Of a DNA stretch of 7,525 nt, positions 1 to 5,941 are shown in pieces. This DNA is from Spirochaetaceae bacterium (GTDB lineage: Bacteria; Spirochaetota; Spirochaetia; SZUA-6; RPPD01): NCBI GenBank assembly GCA_003818675.1, contig RPPD01000097.1, positions 1 to 7,525 on the forward strand. Direction: 5' to 3'. The position numbers were made by a program, and so were the translations under genes. The notes under the pieces were generated by a model that had not been told where the DNA came from, made no database searches, and saw only the letters and a list, made by a program, of their open reading frames with translations. Numbering within the stretch: the stretch's first letter is position 1; each line of letters starts with the position of its first letter.

Positions 1-82
1 CCGGGAAACCCAGCCTGGGTGAAACACACCCGAAGGCTGACAATACAGAAATCAGGATCAATGCAAATCTCATGGTTTTCAT
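1..82 (-). CDS. Lipoprotein, N-terminal fragment (runs off the left edge)
   Basis: An ATG at 82-80 on the minus strand opens 27 codons without a stop up to base 1. The peptide starts MKTMRFALILISVLSAFGC and continues VSPRLGFP. It has a basic N-terminus, a hydrophobic stretch at residues 6-17 and a lipobox A-F-G-C with Cys19 as the expected lipidated residue, so the product is probably exported and anchored to a membrane by signal peptidase II processing. A good Shine-Dalgarno (CAGGAG, 93-88) lies 5 nt before the ATG, which supports this start. The gene lies 126 nt beyond the barrel-protein stop, with a strong terminator between them, so it probably has its own promoter in the AT-rich stretch 94-147. 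A TATAGT (113-108) could be a -10 box but has no good -35. The mature function cannot be judged from eight residues. Confidence 0.72.
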   Translation of the reverse strand, partial: MKTMRFALILISVLSAFGCVSPRLGFP

Positions 83-87
83 GAAAA

Positions 88-93
88 CTCCTG
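88..93 (-). promoter_or_regulatory. Ribosome binding site of the edge lipoprotein
   Basis: On the minus strand CAGGAG ends 5 nt before the ATG at 82-80. With the lipoprotein signal peptide that follows, it is the main evidence that this short open stretch is a real gene start. Confidence 0.65.
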
Positions 94-147
94 TTATAAT
101 GCTTTTAACTATACAATCAACAATTTATAAAAAAAGCAACAGATATT

Positions 148-184
148 AAAAAAAACCGGGCGCGCCCTTTACAGGAACGCGCCC
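148..184 (-). terminator. Intrinsic terminator of the outer-membrane barrel gene
   Basis: Read on the minus strand, a perfect 7-bp GC-only stem (GGGCGCG at 184-178 with CGCGCCC at 164-158) encloses a 13-nt loop. Two G bases and then eight T bases (155-148) follow. It begins 24 nt after the TAA of the barrel gene at 209, the standard place for a Rho-independent terminator, and it separates that gene from the lipoprotein downstream. Confidence 0.9.
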
Positions 185-208
185 AAGTTGACAACACTTC
201 TCAGTGTA

Positions 209-1252
209 TTAGAAACCGAAAGTAACCAAAACCGGAATTGCCCATGTCGTGGCTTCTGTGTCAGTGTTATAAGTGATATCAACACTGATTCTCAGATTGA
301 AATCATTCACGACCACATATGGCTGAGCTTCAATTGCCAGACCATCGCCAAGAGTGTCGCCGCCGCTGACTCCCAGGTAGATACCAGCTGTAACTGCACC
401 AAGGTTATAATAGACCTCAGGATAAACAGACCAGTCCAATGTCTCAGCATCTAGTCCCATGCCAAGGCCTGCTGCAAAGGCGATAGTCAGTGCATCCATT
501 TTGTAGCCGCCAGCCAACATTGCTGACAGAGCCGCAGCAGTGGAAGATTCAAGACCAACATACTTTGCATCTGCCCAGAGGGTAAGATCTTTGACCATGA
601 GGAGCTCAACGCGGCCAAAGATATTGCGTACGCCGTCATACATTGAACCGGCAGTGATCTTCACTGTACCAGGCACTGTGTATGCAGCAGCGACATCCAC
701 CATTTCGGCATTATCTTCGATATTCGCATGGAAAGGTACAACCGAAGTTGCAGGATCTGCGTCATCATCCCACATTGGATCTGCTGTTGCCCACATGACA
801 CCGGCTTCAAAACCAGAGTCCTTGGGAGCGAGAATTCCAATCAATCCCCAGCCATTCATTCTGCCCACGTCTCCATTGTTCTTGTCATTGATCGGGTGTG
901 GAGATGTTTTTCTGAATGTGTCAAATCCGTCACCACTGAATTGTCCCATATGGAGAGAGAACATGTCCGGGACCAGTTTGAGGGTACCGTACATGGTGGG
1001 GAAACCCATAAGTGTAGCATAGTTTGTGCGCATATTCATGTGATAATCCACGAACTTGCTGGTGAAATTGAAATCAACACCCAACCTGTGCACTCCCCAG
1101 CCCGGTCCCCATGACTGTGTGATGTCGTCAACGGCATCATTTCCCTCAGCCAGATTGAAAATTGAGCGGCCCCACGCGCCAAATGCGAGATCGGCGAAGA
1201 CTAAGTTGCCCAAGGCAACCAACATGATAAAAAGGATAATAACCTTTTTCAT
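209..1252 (-). CDS. Outer-membrane beta-barrel (porin-like) protein, spirochaete type
   Basis: Probable outer-membrane beta-barrel of 347 residues. Residues 1-20 (MKKVIILFIMLVALGNLVFA) are a classical signal peptide with likely cleavage at A20/D21. The mature protein starts DLAFGAWGR and is rich in Gly, aromatic residues and alternating hydrophobic/polar strands (for example AGIYLGVSGGDTLGDGLAIEAQPYVVV and the final AIPVLVTFGF). It ends in Phe, as expected for recognition by the BAM assembly machinery. The N-terminal pattern FGAWGR followed by WGPG and RLGVDF resembles porin-like proteins I recall from Treponema and Spirochaeta; this is recognition, not a search. No enzyme motif is visible. 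An AAGGAGG (1265-1259) lies 6 nt before the ATG, a strong RBS typical of abundant proteins. The gene appears monocistronic: the queG-like operon terminator lies upstream and its own terminator downstream. Substrate specificity, if it is a pore, is unknown. Confidence 0.8.
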   Translation of the reverse strand: MKKVIILFIMLVALGNLVFADLAFGAWGRSIFNLAEGNDAVDDITQSWGPGWGVHRLGVDFNFTSKFVDYHMNMRTNYATLMGFPTMYGTLKLVPDMFSLHMGQFSGDGFDTFRKTSPHPINDKNNGDVGRMNGWGLIGILAPKDSGFEAGVMWATADPMWDDDADPATSVVPFHANIEDNAEMVDVAAAYTVPGTVKITAGSMYDGVRNIFGRVELLMVKDLTLWADAKYVGLESSTAAALSAMLAGGYKMDALTIAFAAGLGMGLDAETLDWSVYPEVYYNLGAVTAGIYLGVSGGDTLGDGLAIEAQPYVVVNDFNLRISVDITYNTDTEATTWAIPVLVTFGF

Positions 1253-1275
1253 TTGCTTCCTCCTTGCAATTTTTT

Positions 1276-1323
1276 GGGACAGTGAAAAGTCAACGACTTC
1301 ATATCATGTCCCCCTTTTGGGAC
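1276..1323 (-). promoter_or_regulatory. Structured leader of the barrel gene (alternative hairpins)
   Basis: In the minus-strand leader just before the SD, GTCCC (1323-1319) can pair with GGGAC (1312-1308) across a 6-nt loop. The same segment, as GGGACA (1312-1307), can instead pair with TGTCCC (1281-1276), enclosing an inner hairpin AAGTC-gtt-GACTT (1299-1287). The two pairings exclude each other. The second ends 10 nt before the SD, so it could shield the 5' end or tune ribosome access. The pairings are visible in the sequence; a regulatory role is inference. No convincing sigma70 promoter was found in 1324-1364. Confidence 0.4.
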
Positions 1324-1364
1324 TACAGTATCCCATTCTAAAAATAAATACAATACTTTTTCAG

Positions 1365-1390
1365 AAAAAAAGTTGATTTAATCAATCAAC
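1365..1390 (-). terminator. Intrinsic terminator after the queG-like gene
   Basis: On the minus strand GTTGATT (1390-1384) pairs with AATCAAC (1378-1372) over a 5-nt loop, immediately followed by seven T bases (1371-1365). It lies 38 nt past the queG-like stop. The stem is AT-rich and so weak, but the unbroken U-tract and position make it a likely terminator for the hydrolase/queG-like operon. It isolates that operon from the barrel gene. Confidence 0.7.
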
Positions 1391-1428
1391 CATGTTTGGT
1401 TGGCAATATGTTGTTATTGGCAATTTAA

Positions 1429-2574
1429 TCAGATTTTTATCTCTATTTTCTCCAATGCCCACTTTGCGGCTTCTGCTAAAACCTTGTTTTGATGTCCAGA
1501 ATATTTTTTTATCAATGCTGCAAGTTCCACAACAGATGTCACTGCGATACAATCCCTTCCTCTCCCAATATCGGCTTTGGTAAAAGAATTTCCTTCGGTC
1601 ATATAATTGCCGAGAGCCACAATCGCATTGCGGACAAGTGCCTGCAATGGAATCCAGGACATACCAAGCGCGGTCCCCTTGAATGCCTTTTTTATTTCAT
1701 CCTCAGTGCATGAAAGAAACTCTATTATACTTATCCTGTCACCCAGGAGACCGTTTTCAATGTCTGAATCATGAAAGGCTTTTGTATTATGGGGACAGAC
1801 TTCCTGACATGTGTCGCATCCGTAAAATCTCATTCCCCATTCAAGTTTTGTTTCTTCATCCCAGGTTTCCAGACGTGTAGCACGAGCCTGGAGGCATCTG
1901 GTTGTGTCAAGACTTCCATCCCCGGAAAGCGCTGATGCAGGACATGTTTGAACACATGCAGTGCAGCTGCCACAAAGACTTCCTGGCGGCCTTAAAGCTT
2001 CAGAACTGGAGGCAGCTGATAAAAACCTGTGCACATAAAGCAACGCAATGATAAAGCGAGTGCCCAGCCTGGGGTGAATAATGAGTCCGCTTCTCCCGTA
2101 TTCTCCCAGGCCTGAAGCCCAAAAAATTATTTTCTCCGGAATCCTGGAATTGGAAAAAGACCTGAAATCACTTTCACGCAAATTAAACCGGGCCGCTGCT
2201 GTTTTCTTTATCTTGCCGAGTTTTTCCACCGCAGCCCTGTAATAATGGCGGACAGCAAAGGGTGCGACATGTGCGTGGGGTGGTGGTCCCGGGAAAACTC
2301 CTGGCCGAGCTTCCCCGGTATTATGCTTGACCGCATATGGTATCTGTGCAGGGTATGCAAGTGCACAGACTAAAAATGACCCTGACCCAGGATGGGATTC
2401 TGACCCAGGAAAATCACACAGCGATTTATAATCAAAGCTTTTATAGTTCTGAGAGTAGTTATCTATTCTATCAAAAATTTCACGGATACTGATTATTTGG
2501 GCATCCGCAAAGCCCTCTTCCAAAGCCGAGGAAACAAGAAATTCTGCCAGCCCTGCACTATTTGTCGTGCTCAT
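1429..2574 (-). CDS. QueG-like (COG1600) double 4Fe-4S protein, active site diverged
   Basis: This 381-residue protein has the architecture and length of epoxyqueuosine reductase, the cobalamin- and Fe-S-dependent enzyme making queuosine in tRNA (about 380 residues). Two ferredoxin-type clusters are supported by CGSCTACVQTCP (Cys201, 204, 207, 211), Cys227 and YGCDTCQEVCP (Cys253, 256, 260). A C-terminal HEAT-like stretch (about 307-378, with VRNAIVALGN) also matches the family. Key positions differ, however. In the segment that reads VDTG in B. subtilis QueG (general acid Asp134), an ungapped alignment to the conserved AG(I/L)G gives Ser141 in FSNSRIPEK, and the usual K/R-D-Y-H is RHYY (109-112). 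It may therefore be a paralogue with another substrate, so no gene symbol is given. The ATG overlaps the hydrolase stop by 17 nt, with only a weak GGAT upstream, suggesting translational coupling. No signal peptide; cytosolic. Confidence 0.78.
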   Translation of the reverse strand: MSTTNSAGLAEFLVSSALEEGFADAQIISIREIFDRIDNYSQNYKSFDYKSLCDFPGSESHPGSGSFLVCALAYPAQIPYAVKHNTGEARPGVFPGPPPHAHVAPFAVRHYYRAAVEKLGKIKKTAAARFNLRESDFRSFSNSRIPEKIIFWASGLGEYGRSGLIIHPRLGTRFIIALLYVHRFLSAASSSEALRPPGSLCGSCTACVQTCPASALSGDGSLDTTRCLQARATRLETWDEETKLEWGMRFYGCDTCQEVCPHNTKAFHDSDIENGLLGDRISIIEFLSCTEDEIKKAFKGTALGMSWIPLQALVRNAIVALGNYMTEGNSFTKADIGRGRDCIAVTSVVELAALIKKYSGHQNKVLAEAAKWALEKIEIKI

Positions 2575-3406
2575 CGATCCAATTGCCGATCAATTCCAGT
2601 ATTTTCTCCTTTCCTGGTTCATTCAGGAGTTCGTGGAAAAGGCCGTCAAAATACTTCAGGGTTTTGTCCTTTGATCCGATTTCAGCATTTATTATTTCTG
2701 ATCCTGCAGCAGGCATGATCACATCAGCTGTTCCATGAAGAATCAGGGCAGGCACGGTTATTGAAGGCAAAACCGAGCGCGCAAGATTGATCCCCTTTAA
2801 AAGCTGTATACCGGTCCGCGCGCGAATCTTACCCTTGTAATAGAGGGGATCCTGCCTGGCCGCTTCCTTCGCATCCTCGCTCTGGGTCATTTTATTAAAA
2901 TCCAACTTTTGAACCGGCAGTTTGGGGAGTAGCGCGGCGAGAATACCAGAAACCACTTTTAGCGCAGGGGAGACATAGTCCGGGATCATAATCATGGCAC
3001 CCGTGGTTACAAGCCCCTTCCACAATTCCGGATATAAACCCGCGAGACTCAAAACCATGCAACCGCCCATGCTGTGACCCAGAAGAAACATCTTGGGAAA
3101 TTTTCTGTGCACGACAAAAAATCTGGCGAGCTCCCCGACTGCTTCCATGGCGCCACGGAAACTTTTCATGTCACCAGGCGTACCCCCTGATCTCCCGAAT
3201 CCAGGGATGTCAGGCGCGGCAACCGCATAACCGCGGGCGGCAAAATACTCCAGCACATGCTGATACCTGCCCGAATGTTCGGCATGTCCGTGGATGACCA
3301 TAATCGAACCCTTGGGGTTTTCCGGCACATACAAACGATAGAAAATTGTTTCGCTATTTTTCATTCGGAAAAAATCTTCGCGAAAAAGACTTGTTTGTTC
3401 ACTCAT
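2558..3406 (-). CDS. Alpha/beta hydrolase, monoacylglycerol lipase / lysophospholipase type
   Basis: A 282-residue serine hydrolase of the Hydrolase_4 (PF12146) group, which usually cleaves monoacylglycerols or lysophospholipids. The family hallmark HGHAEHSGRY is at 39-48 (first HG at the oxyanion hole), followed by APDIPGFGRSGG (64-75). The nucleophile elbow GHSMGG (110-115) carries Ser112. The likely acid is Asp228 in LHGTADVIMP, and the likely base is His258 in GLFHELLNEP, so the triad is complete. No signal peptide is seen, so a cytosolic role is expected. The start at 3406 is preceded by AAGGTGA at a long 12-nt spacing; Met15 (MKNSETIFYR) is an alternative but would shorten the family N-terminus. 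It is the first gene of a two-gene operon with the queG-like gene (17-nt overlap), and is divergent from serS across 91 nt. The true substrate cannot be told from the sequence. Confidence 0.88.
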   Translation of the reverse strand: MSEQTSLFREDFFRMKNSETIFYRLYVPENPKGSIMVIHGHAEHSGRYQHVLEYFAARGYAVAAPDIPGFGRSGGTPGDMKSFRGAMEAVGELARFFVVHRKFPKMFLLGHSMGGCMVLSLAGLYPELWKGLVTTGAMIMIPDYVSPALKVVSGILAALLPKLPVQKLDFNKMTQSEDAKEAARQDPLYYKGKIRARTGIQLLKGINLARSVLPSITVPALILHGTADVIMPAAGSEIINAEIGSKDKTLKYFDGLFHELLNEPGKEKILELIGNWIDEHDK

Positions 3407-3461
3407 TCATTTAATATATCACCTTTTAACCTGGCATGATACACATATTTGATCTTTTCAC

Positions 3462-3491
3462 TTGCAACAGGCCCTGCTTCCCTGCTATGCT
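3462..3491 (+). promoter_or_regulatory. Candidate serS promoter giving a leaderless transcript
   Basis: TTGCAA (3462-3467) and TATGCT (3486-3491) are separated by 18 nt and each matches four of six sigma70 consensus bases. Transcription would be expected to start near 3498, which is the A of the serS ATG, and no SD is visible before that ATG. Both facts fit a leaderless mRNA, but the match is modest and chance is possible. Confidence 0.3.
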
Positions 3492-3497
3492 CATTCC

Positions 3498-4781
3498 ATG
3501 CTAGATTTACGGTTTATCAGGGAAAACATCGCTCTTGTTGAGGCGAATATCAAAATCCGCAATGTAAAAGCCAATGCAGCCCGCGTTGTGGAACTCTATT
3601 CGCAGCGAAACATCCTGCTCACCGAAATTGATGACTTGCGCAAACAGCGCAATGACAACGCAGCCCGGATGAAGGCAAAACTGGAACAGGCCGAGCGCGA
3701 AAAGCTGATCGCCGCCGGCCAGAAGCTCAAGGAAGACATCGCCTCGCGCGAAGAACGCCTGTCTGTCACTGAAAAGGAAATGGAGACTGAGGCTGCAAAG
3801 ATTCCCAACATGACGCACCCGGATGTACCTGCGGGCCTGACAGAGACTGAGAACCGGGAAATAAAAAAGGTCGGTAAAGTTCCATCGTTTTCCTTTAAGG
3901 CCAAAGATCACATGGAACTTGGAACAGCACTTGATATCATAGACTTTGAAACAGCTTTGAAAGTCACAGGCCAGAAATGGTATTACCTGAAAAACGAAGG
4001 CGCACTTCTGGAGCTCGCACTCACACGCTTTGCCTTTGATTTCCTTCTTGCAGAAGGATTTGATCTTTATATCACACCTGATGTCGCGCGCGAGGAAATC
4101 CTGGAAGGAATAGGCTTTAATCCCAGGGGTGAAGAGTCAAATATTTACAGGATTGAAGAGGAGGGCACCTGCCTCATCGGCACATCGGAAATAACCCTGG
4201 GCGGCGCGTTTTCAAAAACCATACTCGAGGAATCAAGCCTTCCCATGAAACTCGCGGGGCTCTCACACTGCTTCCGGCGGGAGGCCGGTGCAGCCGGGCA
4301 GTTCTCCAAGGGCCTGTACCGCGTGCACCAGTTCACGAAAGTTGAGATGTTCATTTTTTGCACGCCGGAAAACTCAAACGACATGCACGACTATCTCCTC
4401 TCGCTTGAAGAAAAGCTCTATACCAGACTTGAAATCCCCTTTCGCGTGGTGGATGTCTGTGCGGGCGACCTGGGCAACCCGGCTTTTCGCAAATATGACA
4501 TTGAGGCCTGGATGCCCGGCCGCGGCGATACAGGCGACTGGGGCGAGATCACGAGCACTTCCAACTGCACAGATTACCAGTCGCGCAGGCTCCAGATCCG
4601 GTACAAGAAGGAAGGCAAAAACCTCTTCGTGCACATGCTCAATGGAACGGCCATCGCGGTCTCGCGCACGCTCATCGCAATTCTGGAAAATTTCCAGCAG
4701 GCGGACGGTTCGGTGCGCATCCCGGCCGCGCTCGTGCCTTACACTGGATTTGACCGGATAAAAGCCCGGAAACAGGGTTAA
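3498..4781 (+). CDS. serS: Seryl-tRNA synthetase
   Basis: Class II aminoacyl-tRNA synthetase that activates serine with ATP and charges tRNA-Ser (and tRNA-Sec where present) in the cytosol. The 427 residues match the usual bacterial length of about 430. The N-terminal MLDLRFIREN begins the domain that forms the long antiparallel coiled-coil arm gripping tRNA (about 26-105, Lys/Glu/Arg-rich heptads). The catalytic core follows, with TSE (229-231), motif 2 CFRREAGAAGQFSKGLYRVHQFTKVE split around the loop (258-283), the serine-site segment ITSTSNCTDYQSRR (351-364) and motif 3 LNGTAIAVSRTLIAILENFQ (381-400) with Arg390. ATG 3498 is chosen because it matches the family N-terminus; an in-frame TTG at 3462 would add 12 unconserved residues. 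No clear SD precedes it. It is followed after 29 nt by the lyase gene without a terminator, so it probably heads that operon. Confidence 0.97.
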   Translation: MLDLRFIRENIALVEANIKIRNVKANAARVVELYSQRNILLTEIDDLRKQRNDNAARMKAKLEQAEREKLIAAGQKLKEDIASREERLSVTEKEMETEAAKIPNMTHPDVPAGLTETENREIKKVGKVPSFSFKAKDHMELGTALDIIDFETALKVTGQKWYYLKNEGALLELALTRFAFDFLLAEGFDLYITPDVAREEILEGIGFNPRGEESNIYRIEEEGTCLIGTSEITLGGAFSKTILEESSLPMKLAGLSHCFRREAGAAGQFSKGLYRVHQFTKVEMFIFCTPENSNDMHDYLLSLEEKLYTRLEIPFRVVDVCAGDLGNPAFRKYDIEAWMPGRGDTGDWGEITSTSNCTDYQSRRLQIRYKKEGKNLFVHMLNGTAIAVSRTLIAILENFQQADGSVRIPAALVPYTGFDRIKARKQG

Positions 4782-4800
4782 TGACATGGATCGCACCAAA

Positions 4801-4806
4801 GGGAGG
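4801..4806 (+). promoter_or_regulatory. Ribosome binding site deciding the lyase start
   Basis: GGGAGG (within AAAGGGAGG) stands 4 nt before GTG 4811. The ATG at 4781 in the same frame overlaps the serS stop, lacks a comparable SD and would put ten non-signal-like residues ahead of the signal peptide. The GTG is therefore preferred. Confidence 0.8.
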
Positions 4807-4810
4807 CAGA

Positions 4811-5653
4811 GTGAAACCAGCGCCTGCGATTTTGTGCCTTTTCTTTATGGTATTGATCTTCGGGTGCGGCTCGCAAACGCCTCCCCCTCCATTTCAACCC
4901 AATCCTGGCGGGATGCTTTTTTCCGACAGCTTTGACAATGCCGCCTTTTCCGGATGGACAAAGAGCAATGATCCGGCAAGCCTGGTTCCGCCTCCACAAT
5001 ACGCAATCGGGACCGTCCATTCACCGACCCGCCTTAGCAACAGTGCCGTCCGCTTCGAACTTCATCGTGACGATCCTGCCGTGTATGGCGGAAAACGCGC
5101 TGAACTTCGGATTCTCCCGCCGGACCAACAATTCGCCGAGCGCTGGTTTGCCTTCAGCATCTACCTTCCCGAAGACTATGCCGATGATCCCGGCTCCGCC
5201 GAGATCCTGGCCCAATGGCACAATTACCCGGATATGGAAAAGGGCGAGGGTTGGACCTCGCCGCCGCTTGCCCTGCTCACCTGGAACGGAAAATGGGCGC
5301 TGAACGGAGTATGGGATGAAAACCAGATCAGCACCATGGATGAAATCTGGTACGGTAAAAAACATTATGAGGCTGATTTCGGATCATACCATGACGACCG
5401 GGGGAAATGGACGGACTGGGTGGTTCACGTCAAATGGGGCTGGCTCCCGGAACACGATCCGTTTGTCGATGTCTATAAAAACGGACAATTGATTTTTGGA
5501 AGAAAGGGACCCAATACCACTAATGACAAAAACGGCGTGTATTTCAACATCGGCATCTACAAATGGGATCGGCGATGCGCGCTGCAGCCTGCGCGACTTT
5601 TTTCCGATACAATGACGGTAAAAGGCCAATTGATATCTTGGGAAAAACCATGA
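4811..5653 (+). CDS. Polysaccharide lyase lipoprotein (heparin lyase I-like, PF14099 type)
   Basis: From GTG 4811 this is a 280-residue lipoprotein: MKPAPAILCLFFMVLIFGC is a lipid-type signal peptide with Cys19 as the modified residue, followed by a Pro-rich linker (residues 23-33). The rest matches the jelly-roll lyases related to heparinase I and PL20: GGKRAELR (93-100), RWFAFSIYLPEDY (111-123), AEILAQWHN (130-138), KWTDWVVHVKWGW (199-211), VYKNGQLIF (221-229) and YFNIGIYKW (244-252). Arg95 or Arg100, His137 and Tyr250 lie in segments expected to hold the catalytic Arg/His/Tyr set, but I cannot assign them firmly. Family members cut uronic acid-containing polysaccharides by beta-elimination; the substrate here is unknown (heparin is unlikely in an environmental bacterium). 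It probably acts on a membrane surface. It is the second gene of a probable operon after serS, and its TGA overlaps the next ATG. Confidence 0.78.
   Translation: MKPAPAILCLFFMVLIFGCGSQTPPPPFQPNPGGMLFSDSFDNAAFSGWTKSNDPASLVPPPQYAIGTVHSPTRLSNSAVRFELHRDDPAVYGGKRAELRILPPDQQFAERWFAFSIYLPEDYADDPGSAEILAQWHNYPDMEKGEGWTSPPLALLTWNGKWALNGVWDENQISTMDEIWYGKKHYEADFGSYHDDRGKWTDWVVHVKWGWLPEHDPFVDVYKNGQLIFGRKGPNTTNDKNGVYFNIGIYKWDRRCALQPARLFSDTMTVKGQLISWEKP
5578..5603 (+). terminator. Terminator-like hairpin inside the lyase gene end
   Basis: CGCGC (5578-5582) pairs with GCGCG (5591-5595) across an 8-nt loop, followed by AC and six T bases (5598-5603). It has the form of a short intrinsic terminator but lies about 50 nt before the lyase stop. 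When ribosomes translate to the end of the lyase it would probably not form, so at most it would act as a polarity or attenuation signal ahead of the small membrane-protein gene. It may be chance. Confidence 0.35.
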
Positions 5654-5934
5654 AAAACAATATAGTAATATCCATCATCCATAAATCCTGGGTTAAGACA
5701 GTCTTTATACTTTCAGTATCTATATTCCTTTTTTTGCTCTGGCTGTTCATGATTGATATCATATCCGGTTGGCAAGGGCTCACCTGGCTCGGTTATTATT
5801 TGCCATTCGGCGGGACAATAGTGGTCCTGTTCAATATCGCAATTGTTTTTCTTCTGGTCTCCCATGGCGAAATAAAAAAACACTGGATCAGAATGCTGAT
5901 CGCAGTCCGCCATACAATCAGATCTCCCCGATAA
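5650..5934 (+). CDS. Small two-helix inner-membrane protein, unknown function
   Basis: I do not recognise this 94-residue protein. It has two strongly hydrophobic segments, about residues 17-37 (VFILSVSIFLFLLWLFMIDII) and 51-71 (with FGGTIVVLFNIAIVFLLV), joined by a short Gly/Trp-rich loop (SGWQGLTWLGYY). Both ends carry positive charges (Lys12, Lys16; Lys76, Lys77, Arg81, Arg87, Arg91, Arg94), so a hairpin with both termini in the cytoplasm is expected. ATG 5650 overlaps the lyase TGA as ATGA, the classic arrangement for translational coupling, and only a weak GGGA precedes it. An upstream in-frame ATG (5563) would add 29 unhydrophobic residues read inside the lyase gene and is not favoured. 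It ends 7 nt from the convergent GH94 gene. Co-translation hints at a role linked to the lyase or its substrate, but nothing in the sequence proves it. Confidence 0.68.
   Translation: MKNNIVISIIHKSWVKTVFILSVSIFLFLLWLFMIDIISGWQGLTWLGYYLPFGGTIVVLFNIAIVFLLVSHGEIKKHWIRMLIAVRHTIRSPR
5874..5905 (-). terminator. Probable terminator of the GH94 gene, inside the convergent ORF
   Basis: On the minus strand CTG-c-GATCAG (5905-5896, one bulged C) pairs with CTGATCCAG (5891-5883) over a 4-nt loop, then TG and seven T bases (5880-5874). This gives a 9-bp stem with a U-tract 37 nt after the GH94 stop at 5942. It sits antisense within the last third of the small membrane-protein gene, where the As encode the Lys-Lys of EIKKHW. 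Confidence 0.6.
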
Positions 5935-5941
5935 ATGGAAT

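Noticed and set aside
92..100. Perfect extended -10 (TGTTATAAT) on the plus strand
   Set aside because: It lies in the AT-rich leader of the minus-strand lipoprotein, has no matching -35, and would transcribe only antisense to the barrel gene through its terminator. Probably chance.
158..167. GGGCGCGCCC self-palindrome
   Set aside because: It is the inner side of the terminator stem, whose longer partner at 178-184 explains it better.
540..1376. Several plus-strand open frames opposite the barrel gene
   Set aside because: They are antisense to a convincing secreted protein, have no recognisable domains or strong RBS, and look like complement-strand shadows.
1400..1424. Direct repeat TTGGCAAT (1400-1407 and 1417-1424)
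   Set aside because: Two short AT-rich copies just past the queG-like stop, with no third copy or symmetry; not enough to call an operator or attachment site.
3462..3497. TTG start for serS giving a 439-residue protein
   Set aside because: The 12 extra residues (MQQALLPCYAHS) do not belong to the SerRS fold, while ATG 3498 matches the family N-terminus MLD.
4288..4761. 157-residue open frame inside serS
   Set aside because: Low-complexity Arg/Ser/Pro-rich translation in another frame of a highly conserved gene; a shadow.
4781..4810. ATG start for the lyase overlapping the serS stop
   Set aside because: No SD, and ten extra residues would precede a signal peptide that begins properly at GTG 4811, which has GGGAGG upstream.
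5563..5649. Longer form of the small membrane protein starting inside the lyase gene
   Set aside because: The extra 29 residues come from sequence already coding for the conserved lyase C-terminus, and ATG 5650 gives the standard ATGA coupling.
5560..5653. Possible frameshift at the C-terminus of the lyase (unusual DRRCALQPARLFSDT)
   Set aside because: The frame continues into LFSDTMTVKG, which resembles the usual final strand of the family, so the reading frame looks intact.
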